DNA of 64,000 nt from contig NZ_JAHFZZ010000006.1 in assembly GCF_018603905.1 (NCBI RefSeq), forward strand, positions 186,001-250,000, in the 5' to 3' direction. The translations under genes and the position numbers were made by a program. The DNA is from Nonomuraea sp. NEAU-A123. GTDB lineage: Bacteria > Actinomycetota > Actinomycetes > Streptosporangiales > Streptosporangiaceae. Below the pieces are notes generated by a model that was given only the letters and a program-made list of their open reading frames with translations, was not told the origin of the DNA and did not search any database. Shown here piece after piece: positions 34,146 through 42,766 of this stretch (position 1 is the first letter of the stretch; every line of letters starts with the position of its first letter).

Positions 34146-35326
34146 CGGACCACGTCGCCGACCCAGCGCCGCACCGACTCCCCGTGCTGGTCGAGGACGG
34201 GCGGCGGCCGGTGCGAGGTCCGGGTGCGCTCCTGCCCGGACAGTTCGAAGAAGCGCAGCGGCGGCCCGGGCAGCGTGAGCGGCCCCAGGGTCTCGTGCGT
34301 GACGTCGATGGCCAGGCCCTGGCTCAGGGTCTGATCCCAGGTGTAGACCTCGTCCAGGGCGCGCACCTTGCCCGCCGGGATGGCCAGCTCGTGCAGCCGG
34401 TCGAGCAGGTCACCGGCGCTCCAGTTCGCGAAGGCCCGTTCGACCAGCTCGATGACCTGATCACGTGACGCGACGCGTTGGGCGTTCGTGGCCATGCCCG
34501 GCTCCGCGGGGTCGAGGCCGAAGCCCGCGCAGAACTTCCGCCACAGCCCCTCACTCCCCACGGCGATCTGCACCGCTCCGTCGGCGCACCGGAAGAGCCC
34601 GTAGGGGGAGATGGAGGCGTGGTGATTGCCCGACGCCCGGCCGACCTCGCCGGCGACCGTCCAGCGGGTCCCCTGAAAGGCGTGGACGCCGACAGCCGCG
34701 GCCAGCAGCGAGGTGCGGACGACCTGGCCGCGGCCGGTCGACTCCCGCTGGCGCAGCGCCGCCAGGACACCGTAGGCGCCGTACATGCCGGCGAGCAGAT
34801 CGCAGATCGGCGTCCCGAACCGCTGCGGGTCATCCGGCGCCGATCCGGTCAGGGACATCAGGCCACCCTCACCCTGGGCGATCTGGTCATAACCCGGCCG
34901 GCCGCCTTCGGGACCGTCGTGGCCGAAGCCGGTGATCGACAGCTGCACGAGCCGCGGGTTGAGCTCCCGTAGCACGTCGGCGCCCAGCCCGAGCCGTTCC
35001 ATGACTCCGGTCCGGAAGTTCTCCACCAGCACGTCCGCCCGTCGTACCAGGGCGAGCAGGACCTCGCGGTCGGCGTCGTCCTTGAGGTCCAGGCAGACGG
35101 ACTCCTTGTTCCGGTTGGCCGACAGGAAGTACGTCGACTCTCGTTCCCCCTCGTCCCCGACGAAGGGTGGCCCCCAGCCTCGGGTGTCGTCTCCGTGGCC
35201 CGGTGCCTCGACCTTGACCACCCGGGCACCGAGATCGCCCAGCATCATCGTCGCGTGCGGCCCCGCCAGGGCACGCGACAGGTCGACCACGAGCACACCG
35301 TCGAGGGGCCCGAGGGCGGCGCTCAT
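34142..35326 (-). CDS. Class III CoA-transferase (CaiB/BaiF family)
   Basis: The 394-residue enzyme has family III CoA-transferase motifs: VVDLSRALAGPHATMMLGDL, ARVVKVEAPGHGDDTRGWGP, NRNKESVCLDLK, and PGYDQIAQGEGGLMSLTG, where the Asp is the probable acyl-forming nucleophile. It would activate an organic acid as a CoA thioester, using succinyl-CoA or a similar donor. The ATG at 35326 overlaps the FAH gene stop (ATGA), and its own end overlaps the carboxyltransferase, so all three are translationally coupled. Confidence 0.88.
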   Translation of the reverse strand: MSAALGPLDGVLVVDLSRALAGPHATMMLGDLGARVVKVEAPGHGDDTRGWGPPFVGDEGERESTYFLSANRNKESVCLDLKDDADREVLLALVRRADVLVENFRTGVMERLGLGADVLRELNPRLVQLSITGFGHDGPEGGRPGYDQIAQGEGGLMSLTGSAPDDPQRFGTPICDLLAGMYGAYGVLAALRQRESTGRGQVVRTSLLAAAVGVHAFQGTRWTVAGEVGRASGNHHASISPYGLFRCADGAVQIAVGSEGLWRKFCAGFGLDPAEPGMATNAQRVASRDQVIELVERAFANWSAGDLLDRLHELAIPAGKVRALDEVYTWDQTLSQGLAIDVTHETLGPLTLPGPPLRFFELSGQERTRTSHRPPPVLDQHGESVRRWVGDVVR

Positions 35327-36192
35327 GCGTTCAGCGCATCGTGGCGCTCCTGGTTGGCCACGATCGGGTTCCGCAGCACGCCGAGCCGCTCGACCTCGAC
35401 CTCCACCTCGTCGCCGGCTCGCAGGAGCCACGGCGGCGTCCGGGAGTAGCCGACCCCCGACGGGGTTCCGGTGGCGAGCAGGTCGCCCGGGTGAAGGGTG
35501 AAGGTCCGGCTGATGAGCGAGAGCGTGTCGCCGACCGTGTAGACCATCTCGTCGGTACTGCCCTGCTGCACCACGGTGCCGTTGACCCGCGTCTCCACCT
35601 TGAGCCCGTCACGCAGGTCGCCCACGTCGGCAGCCGGTACGAGCGGCCCGAGCGGACCGGAACGATCCCCGTTCTTGCCCAGCGTCCACTGGGAGGTGAA
35701 CTTCTGCGCCCGGCGCGAGGTCACGTCGTTGAACGCGGAGTAGCCGACCACGGCCGCCAAGGCGTCCTCGGGGGTGGCGTCGACCAGGGTCTCACCGACC
35801 CAGGCCACCACCTCACCCTCCCAGTCCACCCCGTCCTCGTCGGACGGCACCGGGATGCCCGCCCCGCCGACGGTGAGCGAGCTCGGCCACCGCGCGAACA
35901 GAGTGGGGTACTGCGGCACACCCTCGCTCGCGTAGGAACCCTCCGCGACGTGCTTGAGGTAGTTCAGCCCGATACAGATGACCCGCGCGCCCGGCAGCAC
36001 CGGAGGTACGAGCTCGACATCGTCCAGCGGCAGCGTGGCCACCACTTCCGCCGAGCCGGTCAACCAGCGCCGGGGATCGGCCCAGAACTCCTCCAGAGGC
36101 GCGAGGACGCCGACCTCGAGACCGTTGTCCGCCAGGGTCCCCACGAGGACCGATCCATCGGTGTGGTGCAGTCCCACGATGCGCATGGACAT
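35323..36192 (-). CDS. Fumarylacetoacetate hydrolase-family protein
   Basis: The 289-residue enzyme has the FAH fold: GARVICIGLNYLKHVAEG, DWEGEVVAWVGE with acidic metal ligands, VVGYSAFNDVTSRRAQ, and DLLATGTPSGVGY. Family members hydrolyse or decarboxylate and isomerise ring-cleavage products, such as HpcE in homoprotocatechuate breakdown or acylpyruvate hydrolases. Its place in an operon with a semialdehyde dehydrogenase supports a role after ring opening. GGAGA lies 6 nt before the ATG. Confidence 0.88.
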   Translation of the reverse strand: MSMRIVGLHHTDGSVLVGTLADNGLEVGVLAPLEEFWADPRRWLTGSAEVVATLPLDDVELVPPVLPGARVICIGLNYLKHVAEGSYASEGVPQYPTLFARWPSSLTVGGAGIPVPSDEDGVDWEGEVVAWVGETLVDATPEDALAAVVGYSAFNDVTSRRAQKFTSQWTLGKNGDRSGPLGPLVPAADVGDLRDGLKVETRVNGTVVQQGSTDEMVYTVGDTLSLISRTFTLHPGDLLATGTPSGVGYSRTPPWLLRAGDEVEVEVERLGVLRNPIVANQERHDALNA

Positions 36193-36207
36193 GTGTTGTC
36201 TCCTTCG

Positions 36208-37674
36208 TCAGACCGGCAGCGCCGCGTAGGTGGTGTCGAGGTATTCCGTGATGCCTTCGAGGCCGCCCTCGCGACCGAGCCCGGACTGCTTGACGCCGCC
36301 GAAGGGCGCGGCCGCGTTCGACACGACGCCGAGGTTGACCCCGACCATGCCGCTGGCCAGGTCTCCGACCATGCGCAGCGCACGCTCCAGGTCACGCGTG
36401 TAGACGTAGCTCACCAGTCCGTAGGGCGTGCCATTGGCCGCGGCCACCGCCGCCGCCTCCTCGCGGAAGGTGGTGATCGGGGCGAGCGGTCCGAAGATCT
36501 CCTCGTCGAGCAGCGCCGTCCCCGGCGCGACATCGCTCAGGACGGTGGGCTCCACGAACCGGCCCTTCGCCGGTCCGCCGCCCACCTCGATCGTGGCGCC
36601 ACGGTCGAGAGCGTCGGCCACCAGCCGCTCGAACTTCGCGACCGCCGCGTCATCGATGAGCGGCCCGACCTCGGCGCCGTCCTGCCAGCCGGCGGCGACC
36701 GTCATCGCTCCCATGCGGTCCGCGAGCCTGCTGGTGAACTCGGGGGCGAGCGACTCCGCGATGATGAAGCGGTTGGCCGCCGTACAGGCCTGGCCGATGT
36801 TGCGCATCTTGGCCAGCAACGCACCCTCGACCGCGGCGTCGAGATCGGCGTCCGCGCACACGATGAAAGGAGCGTTTCCGCCCAGTTCCATCGAGGTCCT
36901 CATGACGTGGGCCGAGCATTGGGCCAGCAGGAGCTTGCCCACCTCGGTCGACCCGGTGAAGGAGAGCTTGCGGGCCAGCCCGGACTCGATCACCGTGCTG
37001 ACGACCTCGGCGGGGCGGGACGTGGTGACGACGTTGACCGCGCCTGCCGGAGCACCGCACTCCTCGATGATCTGCGCGAGGAGCAGGCTGGTCAGGGGTG
37101 TCTGCTCGGCCGGCTTGAGCACGGACGGGCAGCCGGCGGCGATCGCCGGGGCGATCTTGCGCGCCCCCATCGCCAGGGGGAAGTTCCACGGCGTGACGAG
37201 CAGGCAGGGCCCCACCGCCTTGTGCTGGACGAGAATGCGGGTCAGCCCGTTCGGCGACAGCCGGTAGTCCCCTCCGATGCGGAGGGCCTCGTCGGCGAAC
37301 CAGCCGAAGAAGTCGGCGGCGTAGGCCACCTCCCCGCGGGACTCGGTGATCGGCTTGCCCATCTCCAGGGTGATGAGCAGTGCGAGCTCGTCCGTACGCT
37401 CGCGCAGCGTGGCCTCGACCCGGCGCAGCAACGCGGCGCGCCGCGCCGGGGACAGGGCCGCCAAGGCGGGCTGCGCATCGGCGGCGGCCCGGATCGCGTC
37501 CAGCGCGTCCTGCGCGTCGGCGTCGGCGACCTCGATCAGCGTCTCACCGGTCGCGGGGTTGTCCACCGGGAACGTCGCGCCACCCGCGGCCGGGCGCCAG
37601 CGCCCGCCGACCAGCAGCGTCGAGGGGATGGCCGGGAGTGAGGGGGCAAGGGTGGGCGTGGCCAACGCGGTCAT
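36208..37674 (-). CDS. NAD(P)-dependent semialdehyde dehydrogenase (GabD/ALDH family)
   Basis: The 488-residue enzyme aligns with succinate-semialdehyde dehydrogenases: TPWNFPLAMGARKIAPA, LSFTGSTEVGKLLL, the general base in SMELGGNAPF, and the catalytic Cys in GQACTAANRF. It would oxidise an aldehyde product of ring cleavage, for example succinic or a muconic semialdehyde, to the acid. It lies 15 bp before the FAH gene and 42 bp after the cyclase gene on the same strand, within the minus-strand operon. Confidence 0.88.
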   Translation of the reverse strand: MTALATPTLAPSLPAIPSTLLVGGRWRPAAGGATFPVDNPATGETLIEVADADAQDALDAIRAAADAQPALAALSPARRAALLRRVEATLRERTDELALLITLEMGKPITESRGEVAYAADFFGWFADEALRIGGDYRLSPNGLTRILVQHKAVGPCLLVTPWNFPLAMGARKIAPAIAAGCPSVLKPAEQTPLTSLLLAQIIEECGAPAGAVNVVTTSRPAEVVSTVIESGLARKLSFTGSTEVGKLLLAQCSAHVMRTSMELGGNAPFIVCADADLDAAVEGALLAKMRNIGQACTAANRFIIAESLAPEFTSRLADRMGAMTVAAGWQDGAEVGPLIDDAAVAKFERLVADALDRGATIEVGGGPAKGRFVEPTVLSDVAPGTALLDEEIFGPLAPITTFREEAAAVAAANGTPYGLVSYVYTRDLERALRMVGDLASGMVGVNLGVVSNAAAPFGGVKQSGLGREGGLEGITEYLDTTYAALPV

Positions 37675-37716
37675 CGATTCCTTCTCTCATGCGGTCTCAA
37701 GACGGTCGTCGTTGCC

Positions 37717-38679
37717 TCACAGCACCGCGATCCCGCCAACGGGACACCCGGACGCGCCGGTGATGGGCAGCGCGGGCGCGGTGAAGAGGAACTCGTACTT
37801 CTCGTAGCGGGCGCAGGCGGTCGCGAGCTCCTGGAAGTCGAAGATCTCGCCGATGGCCAGTCCCATGTGGACCAGTGCCACGACGTGGAAGGGCTGGAAG
37901 CAGTCGATCTCGTTGGGACGGACCTCGACGCCCCAGGTGTCCGAGGCGACCGCGGCGATCTCCCGCTCGTGGAACCACGGGGCGGTGTGGAGCGAGACGC
38001 CCGGGGCGGCGCCGCCCGCGTAGTCGCTCCACGCGTGCCGGCGAGCCTCGAGGAAACCGGTGCGGATGAGCACCGCGTCCCCGCGCTGGATCTGTACGCC
38101 CTGGGCTGCCGCGGTCGCCTCCAGCTCCTCGACGGAGATCGCGTAGCCGGGCTCGAGAGAGTCCACGCCCAGGTGCCGGGCCACGTCAAGCAGCACGCCG
38201 CGCAGCACGAACTTGCCCGCGTAGTTCTCCACGCCGTTCTTGGCCGCCCCGTTGGAGGAGACGAGGCCGGCGGAGCGCCCGTTGTACATCTTCCCCTTCC
38301 AGAAGATGTGGGAGAGCGAGTCCCACTGGGTGCCGGCCTGGTTGGGCACGATGAGAATGTCGTCGGAACGCCCGTAACCCTTGGCCGGGCCGAACCCGGC
38401 CGGCAGGATGTCCTGCGCTCCGGCCAGGTGGTCGGCTCCCGTCGCCGTCATCACGTTGCGCGGGTTGGCGCGCAGGGTGCCGGTCTGAGGGCCGCGCTGG
38501 TCGTAGGGGAGCGAGCAGGAGATGGTCACGCCGTGCTCGACGAGGGCCGCGGCGCGCCGCACTTCCTCGGGCCCGACGTAGTTCATCGTCCCGAGCGAGT
38601 CCTCCTCGCCCCAACGGCCCCAGTTCGTGCACTGCTCGATGTAGCGATCGAGGACGTCTGCTCCGCGGAAGTCGGACAT
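37717..38679 (-). CDS. Cyclase/kynurenine formamidase-family hydrolase
   Basis: The 320-residue protein belongs to the PF04199 cyclase family, metal-dependent amide/ester hydrolases. It has GRWGEEDSLGTMNYVGPEEV, GTQWDSLSHIFWKGKMYNG and a C-terminal ASGCPVGGIAVL. The usual HxGTHxDxPxH metal motif appears as QAGTQWDSLSH, as in the longer (about 320-residue) subfamily. ATG 38679 has GGAGATGAG just upstream. It sits second in the minus-strand operon, after the prephenate-dehydratase-like gene. It may hydrolyse a lactone or amide intermediate. Confidence 0.85.
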   Translation of the reverse strand: MSDFRGADVLDRYIEQCTNWGRWGEEDSLGTMNYVGPEEVRRAAALVEHGVTISCSLPYDQRGPQTGTLRANPRNVMTATGADHLAGAQDILPAGFGPAKGYGRSDDILIVPNQAGTQWDSLSHIFWKGKMYNGRSAGLVSSNGAAKNGVENYAGKFVLRGVLLDVARHLGVDSLEPGYAISVEELEATAAAQGVQIQRGDAVLIRTGFLEARRHAWSDYAGGAAPGVSLHTAPWFHEREIAAVASDTWGVEVRPNEIDCFQPFHVVALVHMGLAIGEIFDFQELATACARYEKYEFLFTAPALPITGASGCPVGGIAVL

Positions 38680-38701
38680 CTCATCTCCATGGTCATGGGG
38701 G

Positions 38702-39526
38702 TCAGGAAACGGTTGACGTGGCGAAGACGCCGACCAGCCGGGAGCCGAAGGCCTCGATCGCCTGGTCGGTGAGGGGCTCACCACTCCGCGTACGCAGCAC
38801 CAGGAGGTAGCGGTAGCGGAAGATCTCGCCGGTGGGCGCGTTCGTGATCGTGCGCACGGCCAACCCGAGCGGGGCCAGGCGCGCGAGAGTCTCGTCGAGC
38901 TCGTCACTGCCGTCGACGCGTACCGCCAGATGGTCGGCGCCGGGGGAGACCTCCAGCGCGGAGGTGAGCGCCCACCACCCGCCGGCGCTGCCGTCGTCGA
39001 TGTCGCGCTCGATGATGTCCAGGCCGAGCGCCCGGGCCACGGCCTCGGTGCCGATCACGGCAGTCGAGCCGTCGCCGTCGAGCACCTCTCGCGCCGCGGC
39101 CACGGAGTTCTGCCGGTGGATCTCGACCGTCGCCGCGGGCAGCCGCTCCGCCAGGAAGCGACGGCACTGCCGGATGGAGCCGTGCCCACCCACCTGCTTG
39201 ATGTCGTCCAGGCGGCTGCCCGGCTTGCCCAGCAGGGCGCAGTGGTACGGCACCACGATCTCGTCGCTGACGAAGAGCTTCTCTCCGGCAAGGATGCGAG
39301 CGGCGGTCTCGGTGCACGCGGTGTTGGAGGTCTCCGACGTCAGCACGCCCAGGTCGATCCGGCCGTCGAGGACGGCGGCGACGACGTCGTCCATCGTCGG
39401 GAGGTACTCCAGCCCACCCAGCTCGGGCCTGCGGCCGAGCAGCGCCTGTGTCGCCTGCCCCGCGAAGGTGAGTTCGCTGCCCAGCGTGCCGACCCGCCGC
39501 GCCGCCCGGTGGTCAGTATCGCTCAC
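38702..39526 (-). CDS. Prephenate-dehydratase-like protein lacking the catalytic motif
   Basis: The 274-residue protein resembles the PheA dehydratase domain: RRVGTLGSELTFAGQATQAL, GRIDLGVLTSETSNTACTET, HGSIRQCRRFLAERLP, and an ACT-like tail (ADHLAVRVDGSDELDETLAR). At the place of the catalytic Thr-Arg-Phe it reads AGGWWALTSA, so true prephenate dehydratase activity is unlikely. The fold is that of periplasmic binding proteins and has produced other activities (BacA-type prephenate decarboxylase). GTG 39526 follows GGGAGGA. It is the first gene of the catabolic operon behind a GntR-type site, so a role in aromatic breakdown is more likely than phenylalanine synthesis. Confidence 0.7.
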   Translation of the reverse strand: MSDTDHRAARRVGTLGSELTFAGQATQALLGRRPELGGLEYLPTMDDVVAAVLDGRIDLGVLTSETSNTACTETAARILAGEKLFVSDEIVVPYHCALLGKPGSRLDDIKQVGGHGSIRQCRRFLAERLPAATVEIHRQNSVAAAREVLDGDGSTAVIGTEAVARALGLDIIERDIDDGSAGGWWALTSALEVSPGADHLAVRVDGSDELDETLARLAPLGLAVRTITNAPTGEIFRYRYLLVLRTRSGEPLTDQAIEAFGSRLVGVFATSTVS

Positions 39527-39548
39527 GGCGTCCTCCCGGCAACTGGAT

Positions 39549-39560
39549 AGTGTATTCAGT
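39549..39560. promoter_or_regulatory. Putative GntR operator before the minus-strand catabolic operon
   Basis: AGTGTATTCAGT (ACTGAATACACT on the minus strand) is a variant of the CTGTATACAC motif found in four other promoter regions of this island. It lies 23 bp upstream of the first gene of the operon. Confidence 0.5.
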
Positions 39561-39609
39561 ACGCGACAACATAACATGCCTCCTGGGTGACTGACGATGG
39601 GGCTTGGTG

Positions 39610-39650
39610 TGAGGCCGGTCTCAGAAGGGCTCGGCGTGAGACCGGTCTCA
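39610..39650. repeat. Two copies of a TGAG-CCGG-CTCA palindrome
   Basis: TGAGGCCGGTCTCA (39610-39623) and the perfect palindrome TGAGACCGGTCTCA (39637-39650) are spaced 27 bp, with a partial third copy (GCCGATCTCAG) next to the GntR stop codon. They lie between the GntR gene and the operon it precedes. They could be a second regulator site or RNA hairpins ending GntR transcription. Confidence 0.6.
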
Positions 39651-39659
39651 GAGCCGATC

Positions 39660-40406
39660 TCAGGCGCCGGGGTGCTCGCTGCCGTCCTCGACCCAGCTCA
39701 TGCGGACGAGCCGGTCACGGGTGTGCCCGACATGGGCCTCTATCTCGGCGCGGATCTCGTCCTCGTCGCCCCGCTCCACGGCCTTGAGGATGGCCTGGTG
39801 CTCGGCGAGCACCTCCTTGCGGCGCGGGAGATCCGGAGCGGCCAGGTGGACGTAGCGATAGATCCGGAACCGTACCTCGTCGATGATGGTGGACACCGCG
39901 GAGCCGCGACCGTGGAGCGAGCGATGGAACTGCATGTCCGCCTGGAGCCACTCCTCGGCCGACATGCCCAGATCCATGGCACTCGCGGCGGCCCGGGCCG
40001 CTGGAAGGTCCACGTCGAGGTACTTGGGCCGTGATCGCGCACGGAGCGTGGCGAAGGTCTCCAACGTCTGACGCAGGTCGAAGAGCTCAAGCACCTGCTC
40101 CCGGGAGAGCTTCGTGACGACGTAGCGTTGGAAGGGGTTGGCGTCGAGCAGGCGTTCTGCCTGAAGCCTTCGCAAGGCCTCACGCACCGGCACCCGGCTC
40201 ACGCCGAGGTTGTTGGCGAGCTCGACCTGGTTGATCTCGGTCCCGGCCGGGATCTCTCCGCGAATGATGGCGTCATGGACACGCTCGTAGACGCGGTCTC
40301 CCAGCGTCGTACGTGAGACGGCATCCATGCCTGCGCCCGTGGACGTCCGGTTGAGGCTATCGCGCTCCCTGCCGCCCATCGGAGGGGTTGTCGACTTCTT
40401 CGGCAT
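39660..40406 (-). CDS. GntR-family (FCD) regulator of the catabolic island
   Basis: The 248-residue protein has a winged helix-turn-helix (GDRVYERVHDAIIRGEIPAG, ELANNLGVSRVPVREALRRL) and a C-terminal FCD ligand domain (ELFDLRQTLETFATLRAR, DMQFHRSLHG, EHQAILKAVERGDEDEIRAE), as in regulators of organic-acid catabolism. I chose ATG 40406 because a TATACT -10 box lies 6 nt before it, a leaderless arrangement; ATG 40328 is the alternative. A GTATAC site overlaps its promoter and similar sites precede four other transcription units here, so it is the likely local regulator. Confidence 0.85.
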   Translation of the reverse strand: MPKKSTTPPMGGRERDSLNRTSTGAGMDAVSRTTLGDRVYERVHDAIIRGEIPAGTEINQVELANNLGVSRVPVREALRRLQAERLLDANPFQRYVVTKLSREQVLELFDLRQTLETFATLRARSRPKYLDVDLPAARAAASAMDLGMSAEEWLQADMQFHRSLHGRGSAVSTIIDEVRFRIYRYVHLAAPDLPRRKEVLAEHQAILKAVERGDEDEIRAEIEAHVGHTRDRLVRMSWVEDGSEHPGA

Positions 40407-40411
40407 TCCCG

Positions 40412-40438
40412 GAGTATATATGTCAGGCGTATACAGTT
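40412..40438. promoter_or_regulatory. GntR gene promoter with GTATAC operator
   Basis: On the minus strand, AAACTGTATACGC (40427-40439) is followed by a TATACT -10 box (40413-40418) that ends 6 nt before the ATG. The operator lies between the -10 and -35 positions, which fits autorepression. Confidence 0.65.
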
Positions 40439-40479
40439 TCCAGAAACCAATCATTGAGGAGATCACCGCGACCTCGCGT

Positions 40480-41496
40480 TCACTCCAGGTTGCGGCCGAC
40501 GAAGTACTCCTCGTCCGGGTCGTCCGTCACCCACAGCCCCGAGTCCACCAGCGCTCGCCGGAACGCCGCCATCTCGCCGCTGTGCAGGCGGTTCGCCGGT
40601 ACACGCATCGGCCCGCCGTTGAAGCCCGCGAGCCACGCCTGGTACTTCCACGCGGCCCGGTTCACGGAGTGGGCGTGGGGGACCGGCGCGACGTTGCCGT
40701 TGGCCCGCCATGCGGGGGCGATCTTCCAGAGCAGATCCATGGCCTGGTCGACCTTGCCCTCCCGGGCCAGGGCCAGCATCCGCGGAGCGGTGTCGCCGTA
40801 GTACTCGGTGTTGGAGGTCGCGATCACCCGCAGGGGGACGAGTGCGGCCAGCGCGATGGCCTCCTGGATGATCGGCATGGTGATCAGCACCTTCTCCGAG
40901 AGCCGGTGCCAGGCGTGCGCGAAGCCGGCGACCGACGGGAACCCGCCTTCGGCCTTGATCGAGACGACGTTCGGCGCGGCGTCGACCAGATCGGCGAGCA
41001 TGTCGATCGGCAACGAGGCGGAGTGGAGCCGCTCGAAGCCCCAGTGCGTCATCGGGAAGAGGATGACGGCCAGGTCGGTCGCGTCGCAGAACGCCTTGGT
41101 GTAGTCGTGGAGCTCCTGCAGGGACTTCGGGTAGAAGCACGGCGGGTACGACAACAGCGCGAGGCGGGCTCCGGCGGCCGCGGCACGCCGCGCGGCGACG
41201 ATGTTCTCCTCCAGCGTGTTGAACGACGCGTGGAAGATCAGGTTGAGCCGGTCCCCGGCCTCGTCGTGTGCGATCTCGGTGAAGCGGATGTACTCGTCGA
41301 GGGTGATGTTGACCTCGCTGACGAGCAGCGTGCCCGTGAACCCGAGCTCGATCACCCGTCGGACGTCATGGCGGATGCCGCGTTCGTTCAGGCGGGTCAG
41401 GTCGGCCGAGAAGCTCGGGATGACCACGTTGTTGACGCCGTGAAAGTGCTCATGGGCCCAGTCCCGCACGTCGTTCTTGCCGATAGCGCTCGTCAT
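40480..41496 (-). CDS. Dihydrodipicolinate synthase-family (DapA/NanA) lyase
   Basis: The 338-residue TIM-barrel protein has GTLLVSEVNITLDEYIRFTE, ALLSYPPCFYPKSLQELHDY and the Schiff-base Lys in NVVSIKAEGG. The family catalyses aldol additions or cleavages with pyruvate. In aromatic catabolism, relatives such as NahE (hydratase-aldolase) split ring-cleavage side chains. It lies 39 bp after the ornithine-cyclodeaminase-family gene on the same strand. The GxTGE loop of true DapA is altered, so it is not a lysine-pathway enzyme. Confidence 0.82.
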   Translation of the reverse strand: MTSAIGKNDVRDWAHEHFHGVNNVVIPSFSADLTRLNERGIRHDVRRVIELGFTGTLLVSEVNITLDEYIRFTEIAHDEAGDRLNLIFHASFNTLEENIVAARRAAAAGARLALLSYPPCFYPKSLQELHDYTKAFCDATDLAVILFPMTHWGFERLHSASLPIDMLADLVDAAPNVVSIKAEGGFPSVAGFAHAWHRLSEKVLITMPIIQEAIALAALVPLRVIATSNTEYYGDTAPRMLALAREGKVDQAMDLLWKIAPAWRANGNVAPVPHAHSVNRAAWKYQAWLAGFNGGPMRVPANRLHSGEMAAFRRALVDSGLWVTDDPDEEYFVGRNLE

Positions 41497-41535
41497 GTGT
41501 GATTCAGTCTCCTCGTGTTGTGAGATGTCGGGTGG

Positions 41536-42525
41536 TCAGCGGCGGCTCTTGGGTATGGCCAGGTCGTCCCAGTTGGTCCCGAGACCGGCCTCGACCGAGC
41601 GTCGGTACACCAGCTCGGCGGCGACGAGGTCCTGGAGAGCGGTTCCGACGGACTTGAAGATGGTGAGGTCCCCCTGCGGGTCCTCGGGAAGCGACGCCTT
41701 GCCCTGCAGCAGGTCGCTGAGGCGCAGGACGGTGCTGAGGCTGCCGCCCTCGTCGACGAACTCCCGGATGTCGCCGGACTCATCCGCGATCTGCTCCGGA
41801 TCGGCGTCGAAGACGAGGGTGCCCGCCCGCCTGAAGACGGCCGTGTCGAGCTCGCGCAGGTCGCGGTGGGTGGAGCCGATCGCGCTGATGTGCAGGCCGG
41901 GACGGAGCCATGCGGACTCACACGCGATCGGGCCTCCGTAGCCGGTGTTCGTCGCGGTGATCACATGGTCGACGTCGGCGCAGGCCTCCGCGGCCGTGGC
42001 GGCCGGCACTATCGACAGGTCGAGCTCCTCGCGCAGGCGGCCGGCGAGTCGCTCCCGGCTCGCCGGGTTCGGGCTGAACACCTTGACCTCGTCGATCTCG
42101 TTCACCGCGGCGAAGGTACGCAGGTGTGTCTCGGCCTCCAGCCCGGACCCGAGAACGCCGAGGCGTGTCGCCTTCACCCCGAGGGCCCGCGCGGCGACCG
42201 CGCTGGTCGCGGCGGTCCGCGCCGCTGTCAGGTAGCAGGCGTCCATCGTCGCCAGAACCTCGCCGGTCTCGATGGAGGCGAGCATGATCAGGTAGCGGAC
42301 GCCCACGCCGTTGCCGCCGAAGAACGTCTTGAGCCCCATGACACCCGCATGGGGCACAACAGCGGGCATGACGCGGAAGAACCGGCCACCACCCGCGAGG
42401 TTCACCCGCCCGGGAATGTCGGCGGGGGCCTGCGCATCGATCCGGATGGCGCGGTCGATCGCCTCGACGAGCGAGGCCGGATCGAGGACGCTGCTCACCG
42501 AGCGGTCATCAAGCAGAAGAGTCAT
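41536..42525 (-). CDS. Ornithine cyclodeaminase/mu-crystallin-family protein
   Basis: The 329-residue protein has the OCD pattern: IPGRVNLAGGGRFFRVMPAV, GLKTFFGGNGVGVRYLIMLA, TAARTAATSAVAARALG, the nucleotide loop LGVLGSGLEAETHLRTF, and TATNTGYGGPIACESAWLRP. Members are NAD(P)-dependent cyclodeaminases, ketimine reductases or imino-acid dehydrogenases. It is first of a two-gene unit with the DapA-family lyase, behind a CTGTATAC site. It suggests that a nitrogen-containing or imine intermediate may occur in the pathway, which is inference. Confidence 0.85.
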   Translation of the reverse strand: MTLLLDDRSVSSVLDPASLVEAIDRAIRIDAQAPADIPGRVNLAGGGRFFRVMPAVVPHAGVMGLKTFFGGNGVGVRYLIMLASIETGEVLATMDACYLTAARTAATSAVAARALGVKATRLGVLGSGLEAETHLRTFAAVNEIDEVKVFSPNPASRERLAGRLREELDLSIVPAATAAEACADVDHVITATNTGYGGPIACESAWLRPGLHISAIGSTHRDLRELDTAVFRRAGTLVFDADPEQIADESGDIREFVDEGGSLSTVLRLSDLLQGKASLPEDPQGDLTIFKSVGTALQDLVAAELVYRRSVEAGLGTNWDDLAIPKSRR

Positions 42526-42621
42526 GGGCGATCCCTCAGGAAGCGGCGCAGCGGTCGTATAGACGCGGCGGTCGTATAGAGCGGAGTCGGCCGATCAGCA
42601 CCCGGCCTTGACGAACGCGAC

Positions 42622-42634
42622 AACTGTATACACT
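42622..42634. promoter_or_regulatory. Putative GntR operator before the OCD-family gene
   Basis: AACTGTATACACT matches the site family AACTGTATAC(A/T)C. It lies about 97 bp upstream of the minus-strand OCD-family gene and about 130 bp upstream of the plus-strand VOC gene, so it could serve both. Confidence 0.65.
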
Positions 42635-42766
42635 CTAGTGACAACTTTGCACGCGTCAAGTCACCATTCATCGTTGGGAGTCCTGAGGGGCCCCGCCGTG
42701 GAAGGTGCGCCAAGAATCGCCCAATTGCCTGCAAACTATCCGTAGTAGGCAAAAACCGGAGGAACC

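Noticed and set aside
38702-39526. Ordinary pheA for phenylalanine biosynthesis
   Set aside because: The catalytic TRF motif is missing and the gene heads a degradative operon.
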